Positions 12,207 through 24,206 are shown, counted from the first letter of the stretch. The stretch: 64,000 bases of DNA from Melampsora larici-populina 98AG31 (GCF_000204055.1 NW_006768782.1:714467-778466), one strand, 5' to 3'. The notes: a model not told the origin generated them from the sequence alone. Numbers and translations: made by a program.

Positions 12207-13382
12207 GTTGATATATTCAAAAGAAGATTGTTAAGAGAATACTCAGCCGAAGATAGTACGAGTGATAATTGATAGATATATAAACAACTTAAGAACAAAG
12301 ATGAACAAATTTAAACAAAGTTTTCGTGAGGAGAAGATTGGGTAATGGAGGAGGAATGCTGGTGTTGTGAATGGATGGGGAAATGATAAAAGGTAAAGCA
12401 CATCTGCAGTTTTATATTTCGTGCTCCGCAATAGCAGACAAAGTCTTGACCACACCTGGCGTGAAGTTGATGACGTGCATCTTACGGCCATAGCCGCGTC
12501 TTCAGTTTTTTTGCATTTTATCTATACCGCCGGAGAAGTCAAAACCTTCACGCGGCAGCATGGGCGCAGGGCTGTATGCATAGCCTCAGGCAAACATGAC
12601 GATCAAGATCATGAAGCGGAATGAAGAAAAATAATCAGCCCTACTGGAAAGCTATTCACCGCACGTTGCAAGGCACCTCCCAGCGTACCATTGGTGTTCC
12701 AGAGCGACTACATACCCTCGTCATATACCCATCTGGAAATATATCATGTGGACTTTTGCCGCTGGGCCTTGTGAACGAACGAAGATATGTGCGTTATAAT
12801 CACTCCTCAAACTTGATCTGACTGAAAAATCACAGGTCAAATTCTTGATCTCCATGAATTCAGGTCTACAAGTTTAGAAATCCTAGCCAAGACACTCTGA
12901 GCAAAAAGCCCTTCTCACCGAGACCCAGATATCAAAACAGTCTCTGAAAAGGGAACTTAATCAACATCTCAGAAGGGACCAATACAATTCACTTTTACAG
13001 GTTCTACTACTATGTAGGTCCTTGTCATGGATTGAGTCTGGGCAGGTCTGGGCTTATCCTTTTGTCCCATCGATGGAGAATGGGATGAGATGAGATGAGA
13101 TTTCGAGATGTGACACGTGACCAGTGATATGTGATTCACATGCCGGAAAGCTCAGGTTACAATTAGCTGTCAGATAGATGTCACGCTCAATTTACAGTCG
13201 ACCCCTCTGAGTCCGACTCCTGACACTTTGATTGTTGACATCTCGAAATCAGCTGCAAGTTCCACACTCTGCCACAACGCAACCTCATCCAACCTCAACC
13301 AACTTTAACATCAGTAACACAACCATTCTCATCATCCTCAATTCAATTCAATTCACCAAGCAACCCATTCTATCACCAAAAT
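12207..13382. promoter_or_regulatory. Divergent intergenic region between copy 2 and Sed5
   Basis: The first roughly 420 bp carries the duplicated promoter of the secreted-protein pair (to about 12625). The last 200 bp before the Sed5 start is rich in CAACC/CAATTCA and is likely its 5' UTR. The open frames at 12421-12821 fall in the duplicated promoter and have no support. Confidence 0.45.
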
Positions 13383-14974
13383 ATGGATAGAACGTAAGTC
13401 AAATCTAACTTGATTCTATCATGCCATCAAATTCTAACTCAATAATCAAACTTATCATATCTATCGATCAAGTCACGAATTCAAATCATGTGTAGCATCA
13501 ATTCGATCCAGAACTTCAACCATACCTGAACAAAAACAACGACTTTTAAATGGATATTCACCACCTACTCCACCTACTTCTAAACAAAAAAAGACAGCGA
13601 CTGGAAGTGGTGGAAGAAGTGAATTTGCTAAATTAGCAGGTGGAATTGGAAGGGATATTCAGCAAACTACCATCAAATTGAGTAAATTAGCACAATGTAG
13701 GTTTTTAGATTTGATTTACCAAGAAGCCAAGATCAAAATTTTACAAGACTCCAACGCAAAATGTGTCTAATAGTTTGAATGGTTCGATTGTGAATGTTTT
13801 TAGTGGCTAAACGAAGGACGTTATTCGATGACAGACCGGTTGAGATCTCTGAATTAACTTACATTATTAAACAGGATATCGCACAACTCAATCAACAAAT
13901 CGCACAATTACAAGTCTTTGTCAAACAGAATCTAAATAATCAAAGTGGGAAGAAACAAGTTGATGAACATAATAACAATGTGGTGATGATGTTACAGAGT
14001 AAGTTGGCAGATACTAGTTTGGGATTCAAGGATGTACTCGAAATTCGGACACAGGTATGTTGAAGCTTTGATCATCTATCAAAGTTTACCTCGAATTGAT
14101 TGCTTATGACTCCTTGCGTATTGATATAGAATATGAAAGCTACGCGGGATAGAACAGAACAGTTCCAATCAAATACAGCAGCATTAACAGGACCTCAGTC
14201 AGGTAATACATCCAATTCAGTTTTCCCTCAATTCACAGTCTCTTCCATTTAGTGAACCTTTCAAATATCAAAGAGCGAGTCTGATTAAAGTTAGAAAGTT
14301 CTTCGTTCTCGTCTTCCTGCTTCTACATCACCACGTCCAGATTCACCTCTCTATTCAGTCAATGGACCTTCATCAGTTTCAAATCGACAAATGTACGATC
14401 CAAAAGGTAAAGGTAAAGCTGCTGAAGCTGGATATCAGCAGAATGATTATCTTGCTCTTGATATGGGAGCAGGTGGAGCAAGTACCCAAGGGAAAGGAGG
14501 GGAAGGGTTCATGCAAATGCAGATGACACAAGACAATTCGGTTTGTATGATTTTGACTTACCCATTCATCAAATCAAGCGAAGTTGACCAACCACTGATG
14601 TTTGATCTTACAGGATGCATATCTTCAACAAAGGTCTACAGCCATTGAATCGATCGAATCAACAATCACTGAATTAGGATCAATCTTTAGTCAATTAGCA
14701 ACAATGGTCGCACAACAAGGAGAACAAGTTCAAAGGATTGATCAAGACACAGCTGATATTGAAAGTAATTTACAATCTGCTCAAGGAGAGCTTTTGAAAT
14801 ACTATTCTAGTATCTCAGGTAATCGAATGCTTATGTTAAAGATCTTTGGTATGATCATCGTCTTCTTCTTGGTAAGTTTATTTAAATTTGAATCAAGTTC
14901 AAGTGTGGTTTGATTGACCGTTGTTTCTTTGAATCTGGATGTTGGATCGATAGTTGTTTGTTTTGATCACCTGA
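13383..14974 (+). CDS. SED5: Syntaxin-5/Sed5 family t-SNARE
   Basis: This is the Golgi Qa-SNARE for fusion of ER-derived and intra-Golgi vesicles. Exons: 13383-13393, 13473-13696, 13804-14054, 14130-about 14202/14219, 14295-14540, 14614-14871, 14954-14974. The start MDRTSHEFKSCVASIRSRTS matches the family's N-terminal Sly1-binding type peptide. LAKRRTLFDDRPVEI and LEIRTQNMKATRDRTEQF are conserved Sed5 blocks. The SNARE helix (AIESIESTITELGSIFSQLA...QGEQVQRIDQ) carries the ionic-layer glutamine and is followed by a C-terminal membrane anchor ending LFVLIT. The length of about 366 residues is normal. The junction between exons 4 and 5 is out of phase if the strong donor at 14203 is used; a weak donor at 14220 (gttttc) keeps the frame. 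Confidence 0.9.
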
Positions 14975-15414
14975 TGTGGAAGTTTTGGTCATCTTTGAAC
15001 TATTCAAGAATTCGGACCTAGCCTTGAAGTTTGGATCATTCATGACAATCTTTTTTGTGAACTTTGTTTTATTCTGCTTCATACTCTTCTCATTTCAATG
15101 ATCAGTCAATCTTTATCTTCCTGTTATCATTTCTTGTGTTTTATTTGATCGATATGGACCTTTAGAATAGAAGCATGTGTTTTTTGGGTTGTAACAGGGC
15201 AGACATTGGACATCGGATGCCTGTAGGCCGCCAGTGTTAAAGGCTTTGAGTTATGTTGACTCAACACTCAAATTCCGAACCATTGCCAAAATCTCATTCG
15301 TATCCCATTTTGAAAACTTGACCAATTGAGTTTGATCATGTAATTTATCATTGAAAAAGGAATTCACATGTCTATATACAATTTCAGAATCCAAGAGATG
15401 ACTGTTACTATTCT
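14975..15414. other. Intergenic between Sed5 and the broken secreted-protein gene
   Basis: 3' flanks of two convergent genes. No further gene or repeat was recognised. Confidence 0.4.
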
Positions 15415-16449
15415 CTATGGTCCAGTCGAAGGAGCATGAGTCTTTGGTGGGTTAACACCTGATGGTGTACCCGATGGTTCGGTCGTTGGCTTCGGCATTG
15501 TGCATTCTTTACATGCTACCGAGGGTGATAGAAAAGGGCACACAATAGAAGATGAGTGAATGATTTTGAAAATGATGAACAAGAGAGATTATTTACTGAT
15601 GTGAGGAACATTATTCCTGTTGTAAGGGCAGAGGTACCTCTGATTGCCTGAGTTTATACATCCTATATCAATTTGAACAAAAAATTATCAGATGTCTGAA
15701 AATCAGAGGGTATCACCAGCACTTGATAATAAAAGTCGAATGAGATAGAATATGGATAACTGACTATACGATACATCCAATTGTGAAGGATTATACGTTT
15801 ACGGTACTCAAAGTTGTGTATACTTTGCCGTGTATAGTTTTTTTTTGTTTTTTTGAAGCTAGACACAACCCGGAAAAAGTATGTCTTTTGTTCAAAGCTC
15901 AAAAATATGTACTTCTGAGCCAGAAACATAGTTTTTCCTGGTCGTGTGTAGTTGTGAAAAAGAAAACAAAAACTATACACGGCAAAGTATACACAACTTT
16001 GAGTACCGTAGTTACACATTGTTGATTACTCGTCCCAGGAACACCTTCCATTGAACAATTTGACATCGGCACCCATCTATGACCTATAGATTTTGTATTG
16101 AGATAGAGTAAGGAAAAAAACATCAGGACGATGCAAAACGTAACCACATCGAGATTGAAAATTAGATAAGAAGAACCCAATTTACCATCTTTTTGGCAAT
16201 AGGCCGTTGGGCAAACCCATTGGCTTTTATCCTTATTATTGCACACTTTTCGAAAGCAGAGAAGGAATTAAAGATCTTTTGTGGGGGAAAGAAGCTTGAA
16301 AGAGTTTGCTTACCTGACCAATATGCAGGCGATGAGACAGAGAATCCTAATACACATTCTACAGTAGTTGTTTGTGAGGAAGTGAAATAAAACTGAGTAA
16401 TACACATAGCAATAAATATAATGACAAGCTTATGATAGAAAGAAAACAT
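15415..16449 (-). pseudogene. Cysteine-rich secreted protein (member A), broken by a MITE
   Basis: Five exons align one-to-one with the intact paralog at 18436-19237: 16314-16449, 16186-16245, 15765-16083, 15597-15662 and 15415-15515. Exon 1 encodes a signal peptide (MFSFYHKLVIIFIAMCITQF). Exon 2 has the family block WVCPTAYCQKDG and exon 4 has YLCPYN. Exon 3 is 319 bp instead of 105 bp because a 211-bp MITE plus its 3-bp duplication lies inside it. Without those 214 bp it is exactly 105 bp and in frame. The insertion shifts the frame and brings stops, so the encoded protein is truncated after the first part of exon 3 unless the insert is spliced out. All other exons are open, which suggests recent inactivation. 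Confidence 0.8.
15800..16010. mobile_element. 211-bp MITE (TACGGTACTC ends) inside a secreted-protein exon
   Basis: Inverted ends start TACGGTACTCAAAGTTGTGT and continue through GTATACTTTGCCGTGTATAG, about 40 bp and nearly perfect. The flanks are the direct repeat GTT at 15797-15799 and 16011-16013. Removing the element and one GTT restores an uninterrupted codon series in the host exon, so both borders are supported independently by the gene and by the repeat. The 3-bp duplication is compatible with CACTA or PIF/Harbinger-type transposition. The ends match neither cleanly, so the superfamily is left open. Confidence 0.88.
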
Positions 16450-16481
16450 GATGATGATGATGATATGTGCAAATGGAGGTA

Positions 16482-16570
16482 CAGTCGTTTTCAAAAAGCT
16501 TGCCGAAATTTGCCCACAAAACTCGAGCAATTTGGCGGTGAATTAGCGGCAAGCTTTTTGAAAACGACTG
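16482..16570. mobile_element. 89-bp Tc1/mariner-type MITE just upstream of member A
   Basis: The inverted ends CAGTCGTTTTCAAAAAGCTT continue to GCCG and pair over about 24 bp. TA flanks both sides (16480-16481 and 16571-16572). It lies 32 bp upstream of the ATG of the minus-strand gene ending at 16449, so it sits in that gene's 5' UTR or core promoter. The matching region upstream of the intact paralog at 18436 has no such insert. Confidence 0.75.
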
Positions 16571-16961
16571 TAAGATAGGCTTCGTGATTCTTAGAAAACT
16601 AACGATTTAGATGACCCCGTAGAAATTCAAATAGGAAATGTAGATTGTGAGGAGGGCTCTAGATAGCAGACAAGGCCGTGTAGCAGGGTCATATTGAAAA
16701 TTACACCAAAACATGATCACGAATTGGGAACTCATCCTTGGCAACGAAAACTGCCTTGGCCGACAACTTACCACAGCATACCCAAACACACAGCTCTAGG
16801 AACCTAAGCCTACGTTAAAGAGGCCCCACAGATGATCATGTTTTTCAAGTACGTGGACCCCACTCAGCCTCCACGGCTTGGCTAGGGCTCTCCTTACATT
16901 TCGTATTCGAAGCTGTAGCAAATTATCAGTTTCCTAACAATCTATCAGCCGGATTCCTTGT

Positions 16962-17545
16962 ATACGCTTACAAAAGACTACCGTAAAATGTATATACGGA
17001 TTTGGTGTGCAAACGCCTGCGTATTTTCAAGGTATTTACAATTGGTATAACCTAAACATCCTCTAATTTTCTTCTTTAAGCAAGCGTGCATCGATAAGCC
17101 TTACCAGGAATGGATGTGTCTTACAGCTAGTTGCCAAAAAGACGGTAAATCTTGCATTTTCCTATCTTTATCTTTGTTTTTTGAAATTTTGCTTTCTTCT
17201 GACCAATCTCTCCGCTCACTCTACATTGACGTGATACCTACAGGCCATAGTTGAGTTCCAATGAACGGCTGTTTCCTGGACAAACTTCACAGGGCGAGTA
17301 ATCAACAATGTGTGAGTTACAATCCTGCATTCATTGGTTAATATCGTGAGTCGTGCTCTTCTATCTTATTTTTCTTTACTACCAAGTGTTGAGATCCATT
17401 TGATCTTGATACATCTCATAAATCCTCTTTCATCTTCATGTAGAATGCACAAACCCTGCATGAGTCAGTAACCTTTCTTGTTGATAGTTGGGTACCTTTC
17501 TTATCACCATCAATAGCATTTAAGAATGTACAAGACCAAAGCCAT
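16962..17545 (+). pseudogene. Cysteine-rich secreted protein (member B), decayed
   Basis: Remnants of the same five-exon family, in the orientation of the intact gene at 18436. Exon 1 (about 16962-17031) keeps the KTTVKCIYGFGVQTPA block but has lost the start codon and most of the signal peptide. Exon 2 (17085-17144) is intact and ends in LTASCQKDG. Exon 3 (from 17244) keeps SNQQCVSYNPA but has TGA in place of the conserved Trp codon. Exon 4 (from 17444) stops after ECTNPA. A trace of exon 5 lies near 17517-17545. The upstream 120 bp aligns with the upstream region of the intact gene, so the promoter was duplicated too. Confidence 0.75.
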
Positions 17546-18435
17546 TACCGCACATAACCAAGCCGGTTCAGATGATAGAAATAGTCGTTTTGGGATTTTG
17601 AAATTGTAAATTGGCCGTTAAATTGCTTCTTCAAAATGACGAAGGGAATTCGCAAAATGAACATGTTCTCAAGAAATCTTCGAAATATCATCTATGATCA
17701 TTGATTTGGTGGCACACGCAATTATTAAGACAAGCATTGAGCTTGTTTTGAAAGAAAATGATTCAAAGATAAATATGATGTGAGAAAGACACCTCAAGAC
17801 AACAATACAGGATATGAACCAAACAAATGATGTCATAATAAGTCAAAGGAGAAAAGACTTCAAGGACATAACCTACTTTAGATAAGGAAAGTGACTACAG
17901 CAGTCATTAGGACTGCTATGATTCTGACACTGCTGATGCAAGTATATGATGCGTGTCAGCGTATGAACTTTCAATCAGGTCACATCTCGTTTACTTGAGA
18001 AGTTTCTGGCGTGGCCCGACAGTCTCCACTGTCCAGATCATCGTCATCGCAGAAATTATGAAAACAGCAAGTAGCCTGGGCCCAAGAAACAGGATTATCA
18101 CGGCATTCCTTTCAAGTTTCTACTCATTGGACCCTCTCCAAGAAATTATCTCTAAACAAATCAAAGAAACCATTCATCTCATGACACTTGCTGCTTGAAT
18201 GTGCTGAAGTTGTATGTCACGGCACTTTGTGCGACGTACAGAAGTACAGTTGTTGCCAAGGTCGAGACTCAGCCCAATCCCTGAAATTTCGTGTTGATAA
18301 GCCCTGCTCCACGAATCTGTCTAAAGCTCTCCTCACTACCTTTTGCATTCATAGTTGTAGCAAATCATCAATTTTATAACAATCTCACCTCCTATCAATA
18401 TTTTTCCTATCTGCACATATATCATCCTCATCACA
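17546..18435. promoter_or_regulatory. Upstream region of member C
   Basis: No supported gene. The last 150 bp (GTTGTAGCAAATCATCA...ACAATCTCACC) aligns with the sequence upstream of member B and is probably the promoter and 5' UTR of member C. Confidence 0.45.
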
Positions 18436-19237
18436 ATGTTATTGTTCCAATCACCTCATAAGCTTATCATTGCAGTCATTCTTATATGCATCACCCAGTC
18501 TTCCTTCACATCCTCCAAAACGACCGTAACATGTGTGAACGGCTTTGGTGTCCAATCGCCTGCAACTACAGCAGGTAAGCAAAACGCCTGAATGTGTCTT
18601 TGCAAAATTTTTTAATTCATTCCCTTCTTTCTCAAAGGGTGCAACGACAACAATTTTAGTAGCTGGAATTGCCCAACGGCCAGTTGCCAAAAAGATGGTA
18701 TGTAAATTGTGATCTTCTTATCTAAATCTAAATCTCAATGTTGTGAAGTTTCCTGATCTTTTTTCCTAATTTGTTCTATATCAATACAATATCTATAGGA
18801 CATCAATGGGTTCTAATGACAAACTGTGTTCTCGCCGGAGTCGCGGGAACAAGCAAACAACAATGTGCCAGTTACAATCCTGGAGCCGATCCTACTAAAT
18901 ATGGTTAGTGATTGTGTTCTATCTCACTTGAAGTGTTGAGCTCCACTCGATAAATGGTATCCTTCTCACACACCTTATAAATCTTTTGGTCGAATTCATA
19001 TAGAATGTAGAAACTCAGGCGGTCAGAGTTATCTTTGCCCTTACACGCCGGCTAATGTTCCTACCATCAGTAAGTAATGATATTTCCCTTGTCCATCATT
19101 TTCAAAATAATATATTGACTTTCTACCGTGTACACATTTCTCATCATCCTTAAACTTCAATAGCATGTAAAGATTGTACAATGCCTCATCCAGAGTCCAA
19201 GCCGAAACCAGTGGGTCCTAAACCCAGGAGAAAATAG
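18436..19237 (+). CDS. Cysteine-rich secreted protein (member C), intact
   Basis: Five exons (18436-18574, 18638-18697, 18799-18903, 19004-19069, 19164-19237), all GT-AG and in phase, encode 147 residues. The N-terminus MLLFQSPHKLIIAVILICIT is a signal peptide, with likely cleavage near FTSSK. The mature part holds CVNGFGV, WNCPTASCQKDG, TNCVLAGVAGTSKQQC and YLCPYTPAN, then TCKDCTMP: about ten cysteines, suggesting a disulfide-stabilised fold. The tail is basic and proline-rich (KPKPVGPKPRRK). No family name is recognised. Members A and B next to it mark a local family. A secreted effector-like role is inferred, not shown. Confidence 0.85.
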
Positions 19238-20110
19238 GGAAAATCACTTGTGAAATTCGGAGTTTGTATATAGATTGTTCAACTTCTCAGTCCTTACTAT
19301 AAAAGTCAAAATGTAAATTGTGATGATGGAATGGCTTTACTTTCAATGAGATACATACATAAAAGAATATCAAAATGTATAATAAATTCATGTTCTTTTC
19401 TGTTACCTTCAAAATATGGAAACCTTGTGGTTTTTTTTTCTGTCTTTTTAACAAATAAATTGTTGATCAATCATTGCATTTTGAGAACATGAAAATCATG
19501 AAATTCTCACCTTGAAAGGCTTGATATACAGATTGTGGTAAGTTTTGACAAAGCAAGACAATGATTGAAATGGAAGAATTTGTTTGTTGGCTTGGTAATT
19601 TGACCAAATATTGTTGCTAGTTGGCTCACCGGTGAGTTGGCTTAAGACATCTAGCAAATTATTTATTGGAATCCGGATCATTATTTCACTTTCATCAGTG
19701 GATGCAAGTAGTGTCTTATTCTTTTTCAAGGTTTGTTGGAGTTGTCAAATTGTTCCAAGATTGAAATAGTGGGTATAATGACATTTCCATTGCACTTCAA
19801 AATAATAGCACACATTGGTAGCTGCTGTAACCAGCCCCTCAATGTTCCATCTCAAGCCCACAGTACGTTGCAGCCGGCGATAGTTTGCAAAGCTCGACGG
19901 GCAAAGGATAAGAGGAGTTCCATGATAAAAAAAATGAAAAGCTCCAAGACGGCTGAGCATGTATGTATGTATGCTGAGCCTACTACCTAGTGTTATGTAC
20001 TACCCGCTGAGCTGTTTTCGAGTTTTTGTTTGATTTCTGCCTATTTCTGCATCATCATGCGCAGAACATGAAGATTGTTCAGCTGAAGAGTCGATCGAAG
20101 CGTTTGAGAA
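19238..20110. other. Intergenic
   Basis: 3' flank of member C, then AT-rich sequence up to the start of the next gene. No supported gene or element. Confidence 0.4.
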
Positions 20111-23100
20111 ATGGAACCAATCAAGAAATTCACCTTGACTTCTCAGCACAAAACCAACTTCAATCCAATCAAGCCATCATCAATCAATTCATATCAACTA
20201 TGCTACTCTCCTCTTCATTGGACAAATCTAATCACAAAGACTCACTCTCAAAACCATTCATCACCAGAATGGACACTCAACAATCTACCCAACACAACTT
20301 CATCTATACCTTTACCCAAGATCTTAGATGAAATTTATGAAAAGATCTCAAAACAACAGACAATCGATTCACAAATTCGTCAAATCAGAGCTAATTTGAA
20401 ATTCTTATATAGTCTACAAACTACTAAACCTGACTCTAGGCTTGAATACGAAGAATGGATGGCTCACATGTACCTTTCAATGACTGATTATCTTCTTAAT
20501 CTTAATCTGATCACCCTTGCTTACAAATCACTTGAAACTGCTTTACCTTCATTTCAAAGGTTAGTCAACCCATTTTCATCTATCCATCAAAAATTTCTTT
20601 CAGATCTTCAACTTGACAAACTGATTGAGATTATTTTGGATATCTTTAGTGAATCAATCAAAGCAATCTTTCACCTAAGGATTGCTTCAATCGTCTTACA
20701 AGAAGATGATCTTGATCTTGTACAAAGTCATCTAGTTTATGCAACTTCTTTATCACGTGAGAGCGATGTAAGTTTCCTTGACAAGAAATTCAGCCTGGAT
20801 GATTGATCAAGATGACTTATTTTGAACCCATTTCTTTTGATGTGTTTCTAGATACTCAGACGTGAATGTGAACTTTGCTCAGCTAGATTAACCTTTCATC
20901 AAGGGAACTTTGCGAAATCTTTTAAACTATTTACTCAATTATCAGAAACACGCGATCATGATTCCGAACCCGTACGAACATATTCAATCACCATGCGAAT
21001 CATCTCAGCTATAATGGTACCACCACGTCTTCGACAATCTCATTTACAAAAAGTCCAAGAATATCTCACTCACCCCCAATTTTCACGCTTCCAAGACCTA
21101 TTCAAGACGATTTCATCTAATTCGATCATCATCCCACATTCAAAACCTTACAAATCATTCGCTTCCTTTCTTCCTCCGTGTTTAATCTCAAATGAAACTT
21201 TTAAAGATTTCATCCGAATCCATAACCTATGGTCCCAATCCACAAGCCCCAATGATATCTCATCTAGTGAATTATTAAGCTTATTAGATTTTCAAACACC
21301 AGAACAATCCAAAACATTTATCCAACAAAGAACCGAAACCGAACACTTAAAAGCCGAAACGATCCTTTGCACGGATCCCAAAGACAGCTTTTGTGTTCGA
21401 TTTACTCGATGTGATCAAGAAGATGAACCAAGGATCAGCCCTCGAATTGAACTCATATCAAAACACCTTGCAACATTTACTTTACCTTCTCCTCAACCAA
21501 AGCGTTCTAAACCTAATGCTAATTCATCAGTAATCGAAACAATCATTATATCACCTGATACATCTGAAAACGAATCTGATCAAGACCAATCGAGTTTAAT
21601 GGAAATGGATTTCGAAATGATTCGAAAGACACATGGTCTACGCAAAAAGTTTGAAAAAGAAGGGATATGGAAAGAATTAAACGACAGCTCAAGTACCAGT
21701 GCGTGACCACTCTTCTTCCAAACCCCCTCATCTCTCTCTCTCAAAAACCATGATCAACTAACTTTGACTCCATTTTCTGAATGTTTTAGTAAAGGAAAGT
21801 CTTCTAGCCTTTCAAAAAACCAAACAAACCCATCAAACCCTCCTGCCAAAACCCAGCCGAAAATCGATTCCAGAAGGTATACCAAAAGAAAAAGCCGTAT
21901 ACCTAAGCCGATTAGAAACCTATCTAAACTTTTATAAATCAATCAAACCATTATCAGGATGGCCGATCACCTTACAAAAAATCATGATTTGGAAACAATT
22001 TAATCCAATGACCATAACTCAGTTTGAAAAGTATTGTAATGTGTTTGAGTTTGCTAGACGAATTACGTTTGAAATGTTTAGTAAAAAGTATAACTTGATG
22101 GATTTATCGGTTCATGAATCGATTAAAAGAGGGGGAAAGAAAGGAGGTCGTATGGGGAGAAGATCTGGAATGGGGTTGGGTTGTGAGTCTGGTTCTGGTT
22201 CTGGTTCGAGTTCTGGTTCGAGTACTGGTTTTAGAAAAGAAGTTAAGAAGAAACCAAGTCGAAGGAAAAATAAAGAACAGGATCAGTTTATTGAAAAAGT
22301 AAATCAACCAAGAAGATCCAATCCTTTAAGAAACCGAAACCGAAAACGAAAAGTTCGAGATTCTTCTTCTTCTTCTTCTGATAACGAAGAGGACCTTCAA
22401 AACGTAAGATCATCTCACTCGATCTTATATTCTCTAACAATCTTTTGAACGGATTGTTAAAAAGTTTAATTTTTTTTTGTGAAATAATGATGATAATAGA
22501 ATGATCAAAGAGTCAAGAGTGTAAGAATAGAAGAAGATTCAGATGGACCAGCCATACGAGATACACCAGCACTTTGTGATACACCTAATTTATCAGACCC
22601 GGTGATCCAAGACCATTTAGATCAAGTCGATCCATCTGGTTCGAATCATGATGATGAGTTACTTGATGATGAGCCAATGAGATTACAACAACAAGCAGAA
22701 GAAGAAGAAGAAATTGATGAGATCGATGAAATTGATCTTCCTGAAATACATGTCTCTACTTCAACTATCAATAAAGAAACCTTTGATTCAGATGATTCGG
22801 TAAGTTACACTTCATCTCTTCAAGTCTTTTATTTGTCTTTTTTTCTGATGGATTGATCGATTGGGTTTGGGCGGGGGTGTTTGGAATAGGAGGATGAAAA
22901 ACCAACAGTAGGAGATACAAATGAATCTCAACAACTTGTTATATCTGAGTTATCTTGGAATACAAACCAAGAAGATTTCGTTGTGGGTGATATGGTATGT
23001 TTGGTTTCATTTGGCTTTTTGGGTTTTGGGTTTTGGGTTTTTTCTGATTGATTTTGATTGGGGGTTTGGGTTGGGTTGATTGGTTAGGTGGATGATGAGG

Positions 23101-23441
23101 TGCCTGCGATTGTTGATGATCTAGAAGAAGAAGAAGAAGAAAATTTAGAAAAAGAAGAAGAAGAAGAAGAAGAAAATTTAGAAAAAGAAGAAGAAGAAGA
23201 AGACGGAAAGGAAAAAGAAAAAGAAGAAGAAGAAGGAAAAGAAGAAGAAGGAAAGGAAAATTCATTAAGTAATACTACTACTGATCAACCTTCAAGTGAA
23301 AATACAAGTATAAGTACAAGTGAAAATATAAATGAAAGTACAAATACAGATACAAATACAAATAGAAATAGAAATGAAGAAATGAATGAAGGAATTATAA
23401 ATGCACTTTCAATCTTTTCAAAAGCTTTAAGATCTTTTTGA
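20111..23441 (+). CDS. Unrecognised 958-residue protein with helical N-half and acidic tail
   Basis: Six exons (20111-20767, 20852-21698, 21790-22403, 22500-22799, 22890-22994, 23088-23441) sum to 2877 nt and stay in phase throughout. The N-terminal 400 residues are rich in helices with TPR-like spacing (LRRECELCSARLTFHQGNFAKSF...). The middle has a conserved-looking stretch, WPITLQKIMIWKQFNPMTIT, followed by a Gly-Ser run and a strongly basic segment (RRKNK, RNRNRKRK) that could be a nuclear signal. The C-terminus is very acidic, with long Glu runs encoded by GAA/GAAGAAGAA repeats. I do not recognise the family. A nuclear scaffold or chromatin-related role is possible from the basic and acidic regions only. 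Confidence 0.75.
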
Positions 23442-24206
23442 AAACAAACTGATCACCAAGATGGGTTTTTTGGTAATTTTCTTTTTATACAGTTGATTCT
23501 TTTTTGCATCTTGGTTTTGAATGATTTACTTTTAAAAACTTGGTTCATGATTATATTATAAGAAACCAGATTTTTTGTTTTTGTTTTCTTTTGATGTTTG
23601 ATATTTGACTTTCGAAAAAGTGATTGTATGTATACTATGTACAACATACATATTCAATGTTTGAAGTTTTTTGATTCTTGCATGATTTGAAATCAGATTT
23701 GAATAATGCAATTTTGTTCAATTTGAAAGATTGTTTTTTCTTGGACTTGGTTTCTCGATCATCTGTTCCATCTGAATGGGTTTCTTTACGTTCAACTTGT
23801 ATGCGGACGGGCGCATACATACATATCATCATACAAGTTCCAGAACGCAGGTGTGTTGTCACTGAAATCAAAATGGTGTCAGAATTGTATATACCCATAC
23901 ATGTATGGTTTAAGTGTGAGACCCGTGAAATCAGGATGACATACCTGTGACACTGAGTTCCATGAACTGTGACATCTACAAGTACAAACCACAAGTTGAC
24001 CGCATTGTTTGACAAACTGAATGTATGCGCTATTTGTAAACTTAATCGACCCAATATAGACCAGGAATGTAGCGTATGTAAATTCCTGTCAATTGATATC
24101 GAATTACCCGGGAGATGAGATTTGGACAAACTAAAAATAGGAACTGATTGATAACAAACAAACTCATTAATTTTTCATTTCGAAAGATCTTGAATCTTGA
24201 TTGGAT
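23442..24206. other. Intergenic
   Basis: Flank of the 958-residue gene. The open frames here (23635-24129 minus, 23678-23950 plus) are shadows of one another with no domain or splice support. Confidence 0.4.

Noticed and set aside
12421..12821. Plus-strand frames upstream of secreted copy 2
   Set aside because: They fall in the duplicated promoter region, and the matching frame upstream of copy 1 is not conserved as protein.
15663..16025. Open frames on both strands of about 80-118 residues
   Set aside because: They read through the 211-bp MITE and its flanking exon. The five-exon gene model explains the region better.
16193..16390. Plus-strand frame of 65 residues
   Set aside because: Shadow of exons 1-2 of the minus-strand secreted-protein gene.
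22104..22307. Minus- and plus-strand frames with Arg-Thr or Val-Leu repeats
   Set aside because: They are other-frame shadows of the Gly-Ser repeat in exon 3 of the 958-residue gene.
22939..23265. Minus-strand Leu-rich frame that looks like membrane helices
   Set aside because: It is the reverse complement of the GAA/Glu repeat in the acidic tail of the 958-residue protein and has no independent support.
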